From Bathynomus jamesi (lineage: Eukaryota; Arthropoda; Malacostraca; Isopoda; Cirolanidae): 64,000 bases of DNA. Below are positions 56,118 to 64,000 of this stretch, in pieces. A program made the translations under genes and the position numbers. The stretch covers positions 252,001 to 316,000 of the forward strand of contig JAJOZX010002715.1 of the NCBI GenBank assembly GCA_023014485.1, read 5' to 3'. Below the pieces are notes generated by a model. It was not told the origin of the DNA and searched no databases. It saw only the letters and a program-made list of their open reading frames with translations. Numbering within the stretch: position 1 is the stretch's first letter; each line of letters begins with the position of its first letter.

Positions 56118-56738
56118 CAGGGTGTCCCAGAATTAACTATTTCAATGAAATCGGACAAATTTAATAAAAACCGACATAATTTTGTGTTTACTAAATTATG
56201 ATACAAAAACAAATAGATTTATAAATCATAAGTCAAAACTTTATTTACTTGAATGTGATAAGCCTTTTTCATCAGTGTCGAACGCAAGATTCTATGAACT
56301 GTTGTCTTGGATATGTTGAGTCTTCGACCGGCCTCCCTAACCGAAGTGTTGGTCATCCTCAAAACAATTGTCGTACCTGTTCGGTACTGTTACGTGCTGT
56401 CCTTGGGCGTCCTCTTCCCACCTCGTCGTGTACGGATCCAGTTCTTTTAAATTTGTTCACGAATCGCTTTGTCCGTAGGACCGTTTCTGTGGAATAATCT
56501 TGTAAATTTTTCTCTGATTTCATTACATTGCATTCCTTTGATACGGGATGTTACAACAAAGATGCGTTCTTGTGTATTCATTATTAATAGGGTTCTGAAA
56601 GAGAATGAAAAAAAACTGAAAAAATTATGAAAAAAATTTATAAATTTTTAACACATATTAAACATGATAAACATAAATAAAAGTTTTTAAAAAATTTGTC
56701 CGATTTCATTAAGTTATAACCGATTCTTGTCTAGCTGG
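56118..56738 (-). mobile_element. Mariner-like element keeping only the transposase N-terminus
   Basis: The left end CAGGGTGTCCCAGAATTAAC continues as TTTCAATGAAATCGGACAAA; the reverse complement AATGAAATCGGACAAA recurs at 56,695-56,712. Minus strand from ATG 56,582: MNTQERIFVVTSRIKG, EKFTRLFHRNGPT, then in other phases REAGRRLNISKTTVHRILR, a helix-turn-helix DNA-binding region. The catalytic domain is absent. The right end is degraded. Confidence 0.7.
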
Positions 56739-56739
56739 G

Positions 56740-57218
56740 TGAAACCATGAAAAAAGAGGCATCAACATAACTATATATTAAAAAAAGGCAGTTATTAGGT
56801 ATTTACAATATATTTTATGGAAGCCATTATTTTTACATTTATAATAATAAAGTATTTGTATACACCTTTCAAGGTAATTATTTATCCTACCAAAGATTTG
56901 ACCTTAGACAAAAACTGATCATTATTCAACAGCAAACCGTAAGAAAGAAAAACCTATAATAAGAGACTTTAGTCCTGCCTAATAAGACTCAAATTTAAAT
57001 AGGAATGCTAAGATACTAACCTAAATACAAAATATAATTAATAGATAATAAATGGTACAATAAACATAGTGGTTTTAATAAACAATGATAAAAAATTTAA
57101 GTACCACTGAACTAACTTAGACATTTCATATGAAATATGTGTACCTAATATTATCAATGAAAAAAAAAAAAAAAGGCTGGTAAAAAAATCACCTGTTGGC
57201 TGTTACACTACTAAATGC
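56740..57218. other. AT-rich spacer
   Basis: No gene or repeat recognised apart from an A14 run at 57,162. Confidence 0.6.
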
Positions 57219-59951
57219 TCAAGCCTTCATTTCTGACCGGGTCAAAGTGTATGTCCTGCCATTTGTGGTAACTGGACTCTCAATCATCAGCACATCACTG
57301 GCGTCAACTAGAAGTTCATCAGGTGGGGAAGGATATACAAATGAGCGTGCAGGTCCATGGGGGTGAAGGAAGGTCAAGTTGATCTCATTGCTCTCTGGCT
57401 TGACATATAAGATGCAGCGAGATACAGTGGGAATCATAGACTGCTAAGCAATAGCCTTTCATAGATGCCAATGGGATGTTGCTTCTCTGAAGATTGGACT
57501 CCGATCTGGATATAGTCGAGGAAGAATAGGAGCGGACTTCCACCAGTCCATCGCTGATTGGTTTGATGCAATGGATCTTCTGGGTTTCTGAAAATAACAT
57601 AGGTTTTAGCAATGGGATTTTCAGAATATTTTGACATTCGATCATTATTCAGAGTTCCCACTAAATTATACCCTTGAAATTCCATGATGATTGGAAGCGA
57701 ATTTCTACGACAAAAATTCGCAAGAAAAACGCTTAAAATTATATTTCTGGAGTGAGGAATGGATTAATTGTATAATTAGGCTACCTGGAATGGTTTGCAT
57801 TTTGAAGCGTTTTTCCAACATCATCGGTGGGATTCATACTCTTCTGTTGTCACGAAGGTGAAAGTGATTGAAGGAAGCGCTGTGACTGCAAAGTTGTAGA
57901 GGGCCAATGGATCAAGGATGGGTTCGGCACCTCCTATTCCTTGGAGGCTAGCCCTGGCCGCAAGCCTCTTCACAGATCCGCTTATACCATCACATGGCCC
58001 TTTACCGTGACTCGTGGCAAAGAAATGCCATTCAGCCTCAACTCCGAAATCTTCTTCACGATGGCAGAAGTTTATAAAGTTCTTGCGATTTTTATATTGC
58101 GCAGCACAACCATCACTGAAGTAAAAGATTTTGGTAATTTGATGGGATGCTTTAATAAAATTTATGAGACTGGTTTGGAAGAGGTGAACGAATATTACAT
58201 CATGCTGGTTGAAGTCAGAAATTTCAACAAAACTTTTATGCATCAGTTCATTGTCTTGTCGCTAGTAGACTACAAAAGGATGTATTGTAGCTTGGCAGTT
58301 ATTTCAATGGAATGATTGCACCGCGTCTTGAACTATAAAAGCATAATTCTCCGCAAAGTCACCGATAACGAGAAATTCACCTTCGCGGAGTTTTCTTGTA
58401 AAAAAATTCATCTGGCTTCTTGCAAAGAAATCATGTTCCAGGAGAACTTCTAGTTTTTCATGAAAACTTTGGATGAATTCATCTGCAGAAAGTGTTTTGC
58501 AGCGTTGATCTGTCCGTTGAAATCCATTGCCTGAATTCAACCTCATCAAGCCCTTTTCTGTCGAAGGCTGTAGTTAAGAAGTTTGTGAAGGCCTCTTTTC
58601 TTGGGCATTGATCACATTTCCCAGAGGCATATCTCCCGAGGTGGATTACATTGGAGGAGGGCTAGACAATGCCTGTAGTGACAAATAAATTTGTCTCCAG
58701 CCCATCATCCCATGTTGATGAGCTAGGCTTATCGGGAGGGTACTGCTCCACCTGGGAAAACACTGGTTATTGCTGCCATCATGAGTGACATTCTGGTGCT
58801 TAGTGCAAATGCAGACAGAATGTGTTCCACTTGCACCTGGCAACACATTCTTTTGGCCGAAGCTCTGCAAATTTTGAAAATCCTATTTTAATTGTTAGAT
58901 GATTTGTTTTAAAAAGCTCAAATGCTTCTTTTAGGTTGCATAAGATTAGCGATTTTTGTTTTCTTTCCCGCCTACCATCAGCTCCTTTTACAGAAACATA
59001 GTCTTTCAACCCTGGCATTTGTCTACTCACATCTGGCGAATGATAGAAGTCAATTACTTTGGCAGCAGTTTCACTATTCAGGCGTTTCCCCAAACGCGGA
59101 TTAGGAGTTGAAAGCACTCCCTTCTCCCTCACCAAACTCTTTGCTTGCCTAGCCATGTAATCTGAGCACTTAAATTCTTCTTTGATCTTTACTTGTGTCC
59201 ATCTTTTTGGTAGGATAGTAAGAATTGTCAGTTTTTCACTTCGACTTGTCACTTGATTAAATTTCTCTCTTAGTTGTTGAAGACTCCAGTTCTGTATCAT
59301 CTGAGTCACTGCATGAAATTGCTTGCTTAGTTGCAAATTCAAGCTTTCTTTTCACAACTACTACTACTACTACTACTTTCCTCAACTTTCTCTTTGCGTA
59401 ACCAGCGCTGTCAGAGTTTACATCAGTGATGCACAAACCCTGGCCCGCGGGCCAAATGTGGCCCCCACGGGTCTTTTCAATTAAATGAAAAAGTTAGAAT
59501 ATAAAAGTGACCCAATTTATGACAGATGGAAAGTAAGTAGGCTAATACATTTAGTTATTTTCTTCGCTTGGCCCTCACATCAAAAAAGTTTGTGCACCAC
59601 TGGTTTACATGGTTTTATCGGGGTCTCATCAAGTGTGGCCAATGAAGCATTGAATTTACTAAGCTCATACTGCATTTCAACTACATCTCCAACGGTTTCT
59701 AGCTCAGATGGGGCACTTGATGAGGTGGATAGAGAGTTTTCAAGTAGTTCGCATTCAGGCATTGGGGATGGACGATTTGCTAGTATATTTCGACAGGTTG
59801 CACATGCTTTATGATTATTTGTTAGTTTCAATTCAGGATTTTGATCAATCAAATTTTTAGTCAATGCACGAATGTCTTTTTTCACTTTTCCTTTGTGTTT
59901 TATAAATGGGTCACAACAGAACCTACCCATATTCAAACTGCTGAAATCCAT
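57219..59951 (-). pseudogene. Decayed GDFAENY-family gene (transposase-like)
   Basis: Exon from ATG 59,951: MDFSSLNMGRFCCDPF with Cys pairs (CCDP, CATC). After the MITE it continues with LTILTILPKRWTQVKIKEEF, YMARQAKSLVREKGVLSTP, KVIDFYHSPDVSRQMPG and IGFSKFAELRPKECV (58,850-59,342), then PGASGTHSVCICTKHQN (58,800). 58,304-58,549 has FLVIGDFAENYAFIVQDA. 57,821-58,243 has KIFYFSDGCAAQYKNR, AEWHFFATSHGKGPCDG and AARASLQ. The C-terminal part lies at 57,219-57,685. I recognise these blocks from a repeated invertebrate family. Asp residues in GDFAENY, FSDGC and PCDG are placed as an RNase-H-fold nuclease would have them (inference). Several frameshifts; a TAG repeat lies at 59,358-59,377. Confidence 0.7.
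59424..59602. mobile_element. Short hAT-like MITE, copy 2 (179 bp)
   Basis: CAGTGATGCACAAAC at the left and its near-exact inverse GTTTGTGCACCACTG at the right. Perfect 8-bp duplication GTTTACAT (59,416-59,423 and 59,603-59,610). Inserted into the coding part of the GDFAENY-family gene. Confidence 0.96.
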
Positions 59952-59994
59952 GTTTATCTAAAAAAAAAAAAAAAAGCACATGTAGCTTAAAAGC

Positions 59995-60384
59995 CAGGGT
60001 TGGGTTCAATTACACAAAATGGAAACAAATTTTTTTTTATTTTTCTTCAAATTAATTAGTTAGTATTGTACTTCACAATTTCAAGATCAGTTGCAATTAC
60101 AATTACACAAATATATAGCTATTCTATATATCTAAATATATATCTATATCTAAGTATAACTAAATAAACTATCAAAGGTTTATCTTCATTGGACGATGTA
60201 TGTGCCAGATCTAGGTGTATAATTTTTAACAATTTACATTAATTGATCAATTACATCAGTTATAGCTCAAAAATCAATTACAATTACCTTTATTTTTTTT
60301 TTATTTTGACTCAATTACAATTAATGGAAATTAGGATCAATTAATTAAAAATACAATCATAATTATTCATTGTATCCGACCCTG
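59995..60384. mobile_element. hAT-type MITE (390 bp), AATTACA-rich
   Basis: The left end CAGGGTTGGGTTCAATTACA pairs with the right end TTGTATCCGACCCTG. Perfect 8-bp duplication TTAAAAGC (59,987-59,994 and 60,385-60,392). The interior is AATTACAATTACA-like repeats with no coding potential. Confidence 0.93.
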
Positions 60385-60392
60385 TTAAAAGC

Positions 60393-61285
60393 TATTTTGG
60401 CTTAGATGGCACAAATAAAATTTGGGACCTACTGATCTTGTTTCAGAGGTCTACAACAAGAAAAAATGTGCAGTTTGATTTACAGATTGGAATAAACACA
60501 GATGCCAGAAAAATCCTTGCTCCAAGGTTTAAATAAGCTTATTTTCACATGGGTACATACTGTTGTACACAATGAATAAATACACAAAGTTAAGTAGTTC
60601 TATTAAAACTCGTCTAACTCTTAAAACTGAACTTATTCTATAGGGTAGTACCTATAGCCTAGTATAAGGTACTTATATACGTACATAGCTTTACCTTTAA
60701 ACAGGATAGCAGGTTCGAAGTTCTTCACACTTTTGAATGTCCATATGAATTAATTATGTAATTTAAATTACCTATATTATATAATTCTCTGAAATATACA
60801 AAAAAAAAAAAAAATTATAATAGGGCCGGATACTTATTCTACCAAATAACTGGGTTAGGTTAGGTTAGATAATTACCGATTTTTTTAAAATTAGCAGACA
60901 TTATATATCTCAGTAAGAAAAATCTAATGGTATTTTTCTCAACACACTAGCTCAAATAGTTCCAAAGATATGGTGCTCCAAAGTTTGGTGGAAAAAGGTA
61001 CTTGGTCAAAATGGAGGTGGGTATGGTCCACTGAAATGGCTGTAGCGTCTATACTAACTTAATCAACACTAAAAATCTTGTTTTAGGTTAAGGTAGACTT
61101 GTGTAGCCAAAATTGGGTGAAAGGAGAAAAAAATCGGTTGTGACATCAAATGACCTACACAAGGTCAAAAGGTCAAAAATAAGACCAACTTTTTTTTTAT
61201 CACTGAGGTAAAATACGAATAGAAACAAAGTTGTAGATCTGTTTAAATTGGTGTCTGTAAGTGCAATAGGAGCCGATATATCTCC
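60393..61285. other. AT-rich spacer
   Basis: No gene recognised. A short GGTTA pentamer run lies at 60,843-60,867. Confidence 0.6.
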
Positions 61286-61570
61286 GGGCAACTCATACCT
61301 AGGGCAACTCATACCTAGGGCAACTCATACCTAGGGCAACTCATACCTAGGGCAACTCATACCTAGGGCAACTCATACCTAGGGCAACTCATACCTAGGG
61401 CAACTCATACCTAGGGCAACTCATACCTAGGGCAACTCATACCTAGGGCAACTCATACCTAGGGCAACTCATACCTAGGGCAACTCATACCTAGGGCAAC
61501 TCATACCTAGGGCAACTCATACCTAGGGCAACTCATACCTAGGGCAACTCATACCTAGGGCAACTCATAC
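61286..61570. repeat. 16-bp minisatellite, about 18 units
   Basis: The unit CAACTCATACCTAGGG is repeated about 17.8 times without visible variation. No spacers, so it is not CRISPR-like. The perfection suggests very recent expansion. Confidence 0.98.
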
Positions 61571-61740
61571 TCTCTTCAACAATTACCACCCCAATGTTGA
61601 TCTTTTCATCTATATCCACCCCGAAAGTTTAAACTCTGCAAATTAACCAAAATAAGATAAGAAAACAATAACAACAAATTTATTATTATTTATTGCGAAC
61701 ATATAATAAATAAAGAACCATTATTTACATAGGATAAAAT

Positions 61741-61882
61741 TTGAATGCCCGGTTAGGTCAACTGTACGCCCTTGACGATTGGTTAGGTTTAGTCGTGATA
61801 TTTTCGTTAGTTTTAACGAAAATATCACGACTAAACCTAACCAATCGTCAAGGGCGTACAGTTGACCTAACTGGGCATTCAA
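61741..61882. repeat. Near-perfect 142-bp hairpin, copy 2
   Basis: Arms of 69 bp (61,741-61,809 and 61,814-61,882) with one mismatch and a GTTT loop. It contains TTAGGTCAACTGTACG and GTCGTGATATTTTCGTTA. It is followed to 61,940 by further partial units (GGGCATTCAATGAACC). Diverged copy at 23,231-23,364; a short related piece lies at 29,731-29,758. Confidence 0.97.
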
Positions 61883-61967
61883 TGAACCCAACCGGGTATT
61901 CAGTTGACCTAACCGGGCATTCAATGAACCTAACTGGGCATATATATATATATATATAATATATATA

Positions 61968-62818
61968 AGGGTGGGGCAAAAGTCTGGCCCCATAGGAAGT
62001 TTATAATGGAAAAGAAAATTTCGGCCTACCTTAATGTTTTAATTCAGAAATTACAATAGGTGTTCAAATTGACGTGCACCTTCTTCTAAACACTTTGTAT
62101 CCCGGTTGACGCAAGACGTTTGCACATTCCTGAGGATGGTAATATTCGTTCTTATGGCTTCAAATTCTGCTGTTATGGTATCCTTTAGCGCCTGTATTGT
62201 TCTTGGCCTGTTAACGTACACAACTGATTTAAGGTGTCCCCATAAGAAGTAATCCAAAGGAGCCAGGTCCGGAGATCTGGGCGGCCATTCAATTGGCCCA
62301 CGTCGACCAATCCATTTCCCTTGAAATGTTTCTTGCAAAAATTCGCGAACGGCCCTTGCGAAATGCGGCGGAGCCCCATCGTGCTGAAACCACATAGCTC
62401 TCCGATGCCGTAATGGTAGTTTATACAATCGAGGCGTAAGGAAATTTGCTAACAAATGAAGGTATGATTCACCAGTTTGTCGGGGGGAAAAGTATGGGCC
62501 AATTATCGTATCTCCCCACATAGCAGCCCATACCATAACTCTTGGGTTGTACTGCGAACGTCCGTCCTCAATCCAATGTGGATTTTCTTTAGCCCAATAT
62601 CGTGCATTATGTCTGTTGACTGAACCGTTTGGGTAAAAAATTGCTTCGTCACTGAACAGTGAACATGATACGCTTTTCCAACTGCCTATGTTGCATAAAC
62701 CACTGACAATACTCCCTACGACGATCTACCAATCTGAAAAAATAAAAATAATTATAGACAAAAATTTTAGTCTATGTGAACATAAACCTCCTATGGGGCC
62801 AGACTTTTGACCCACCCT
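61968..62818 (-). mobile_element. 5'-deleted mariner element
   Basis: Inverted ends AGGGTGGGGCAAAAGTCTGG (left) and AGGGTGGGTCAAAAGTCTGG (right, reverse complement), both continuing GCCCCATAGGA. The left flank is TA, the right flank AA, so the duplication has mutated or the end has shifted. About 850 bp; the N-terminal transposase part is missing. Confidence 0.85.
62051..62735 (-). pseudogene. mariner transposase, C-terminal two-thirds
   Basis: An open phase runs upstream of the first Met (62,536) through SDEAIFYPNGSVNRHN (first Asp, about 62,655) and ENPHWIEDG. The main frame has WAAMWGDTIIGPYF, FQHDGAPPHFARAVREFL (second Asp) and RSPDLAPLDYFLWGHLK (third Asp), ending at 62,051. The helix-turn-helix domain is absent, so it cannot bind its ends. 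The catalytic region is otherwise well kept. Confidence 0.85.
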
Positions 62819-62896
62819 AATTTTACAAAATAAATGTTTTCATTAATTTTACAAAATAAATGTTTTCATTAATTTTACAAAATAAATGTTTTCATT
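62819..62896. repeat. 26-bp tandem repeat, three exact copies
   Basis: The unit AATTTTACAAAATAAATG plus TTTTCATT is repeated at 62,819, 62,845 and 62,871, starting exactly at the mariner end. A degraded unit recurs at 62,936-62,960. Confidence 0.95.
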
Positions 62897-62986
62897 AATA
62901 ACTTGCATGAATTCTAAATGTTTAAATTTAATTTTTAATTTTACAAAATGTTTTCATTAATTTCTCATTTTTTTTTCTGGTCCTAT

Positions 62987-63032
62987 GTATGAGTTGTCCT
63001 AGGTATAAATTGTCCTGGTATGAACTGTCCTA
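62987..63032. repeat. Diverged inverted units of the 16-bp minisatellite
   Basis: TATGAGTTGTCCTAGG, TATAAATTGTCCTGG and TATGAACTGTCCTAG are reverse-complement variants of the unit at 61,286-61,570 (RC form TATGAGTTGCCCTAGG). Confidence 0.8.
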
Positions 63033-63119
63033 GAACCCTCCGGAACCATATGACCTAGAATGTTGAAACAAGCGTCATTGTTTTTCCTCACAGAGATCTA
63101 TAAGTGTGCCAATTTTCAA

Positions 63120-63480
63120 AAAAATCGGTGATGATCACTTTTTTTTTGCCGTTGAACTGAGATGGAATGACCCAAGTGTAGTGTTCCAAATTAAAGGCCC
63201 GACAAGGGACCTCTTCAACACTGAAGGAAAATAGCTTGGTTGTCAGGGGGCCAAGACTTTTTAACCAGCTTCCAAAAGCCCTCAGAAACGTTACAGGGGT
63301 CAAAGTTGAAGTCTTCAAGAAAAGACTAGATGCCTGACTTAGACGGTACCAGATAAGCCGGGTGTACCCGGCTATGTGAGGTGGAGAGCGCAAGAAAGCA
63401 ACTCTTTCCTCCACCAAGCCAGGCCTAGAGGCGGGGTCACCAGCTTGACCTTCGTGTGAAGAGAGCAACACACGGAATAT
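63120..63480 (+). pseudogene. LINE ORF2 C-terminal tail
   Basis: Plus-strand phases read SLVVRGPRLFNQLPKALRN and VTGVKVEVFKKRLDA, the conserved C-terminal motif of CR1/L2-like LINE proteins, followed by degenerate sequence with GGTACCAGATAAGCC. A short 3' fragment only; the upstream part is missing. Confidence 0.75.
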
Positions 63481-64000
63481 AAACTAGGTTAACGATGTAT
63501 ATACTGTATATATTTACTTAGCAATATTTCCTTACAGTACCTGTACATTATTTATGTCCGTCCACCATATCTGGTAATTAACTATATTTAAAAGTTTTAA
63601 CATTATAGTGGTTCTCCCAAAAAATATACTTCCCTAATTTTTATTTTGTATGTACTCTTAGTTCAAAAGACTACGTTGATGAGTACGCTGAACTGTTTGT
63701 ACCCTGCTTGCTTCTGCATTATTTTACTTATAAAGTGATATTAAAAGCTAAATGTTTCGTGCTACATTTTCTTTATGCTCGCGTAAAATAAATTTTTTTG
63801 GGGGTGGGGGGGGGTGAGTGAAGAGGGGCTAGTTTTTCTTTGCCAACCCTGTTTCAATGGTGCCTTTTCAGGGGTAATGGTTCGGATCCTCACAAAAAGT
63901 GAGGTTGATCCCTTTCATCGTATGACCCTTGATGTTACGACTTCAAGATGTTAAGAATATTAACACGTTATTATTGATCAGCAAAAAGTCACACACACAC
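63481..64000. other. Unannotated end of window
   Basis: AT-rich with a G-rich run at 63,801-63,814; no recognisable gene or element. Confidence 0.6.

Noticed and set aside
61286..61570. CRISPR-like repeat array
   Set aside because: Units are contiguous 16-mers with no spacers, in eukaryotic DNA.

Overview
Eukaryotic, non-genic DNA built almost entirely from transposable elements. The TTAGG-type pentamers (26,524-26,606; 54,786-55,430; 60,840), the mix of BEL/Pao, CR1/Jockey-like LINEs, mariner, hAT and Polinton elements, and abundant (GT)n and (TA)n microsatellites suggest an arthropod. A decapod crustacean is my best guess, but no host gene proves it. I see no convincing single-copy cellular gene; one possible exon lies at 54,234-54,400.

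Left third (1-18,290): a nested stack. A LINE fragment (131-~530, tail 18,113-18,290) was split by BEL/Pao element A (LTRs 538-1,279 and 17,376-18,112, minus strand). Element A was split by a second LINE (~3,793-6,737 plus 13,794-13,867). That LINE was split by BEL/Pao element B (6,738-13,788, perfect GCATC target duplication). All four are distinguishable because the reading frames resume across each insertion.

Middle (18,300-37,570): AT-rich DNA with a large foldback element (21,140-23,590) interrupted by a LINE. It also holds hAT and other MITEs, a decayed multicopy arthropod gene (26,840-28,870), a Helitron-like repeat cluster (28,940-30,070), a DD34D mariner inserted into a LINE reverse transcriptase (30,690-33,790), a minus-strand LINE (33,790-35,285) and Tc1/mariner debris.

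37,570-38,955 is an apparently intact DD37E Tc1/mariner-type element with one uninterrupted 368-codon transposase.

38,960-54,090 is the outstanding feature: a Polinton/Maverick, a virus-like giant DNA transposon. It keeps recognisable protein-primed PolB, packaging ATPase, retroviral-type integrase with chromodomain, penton-like protein, pX-like basic protein, double-jelly-roll major capsid protein and adenain-like protease, plus three left-end proteins I cannot identify. Genes left of 45,440 are on minus and those to the right on plus, so transcription diverges. Most genes carry frameshifts and PolB motif A has lost its Asp. The integrase is split by a 2.8-kb element (47,469-50,257) with CACTG termini and a TAA duplication (CMC/EnSpm-like). 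A small MITE sits in a left-end gene.

Right end (54,100-64,000): a ~220-bp satellite, several deleted mariners, a decayed gene of the GDFAENY family (57,219-59,951) carrying a MITE, a hAT MITE, a 16-bp minisatellite (61,286-61,570), a 142-bp near-perfect hairpin (61,741-61,882) and a LINE tail.

Many frame breaks are single-base changes in homopolymers or short repeats, even in elements whose LTRs are nearly identical, so some may be assembly indels rather than true decay.
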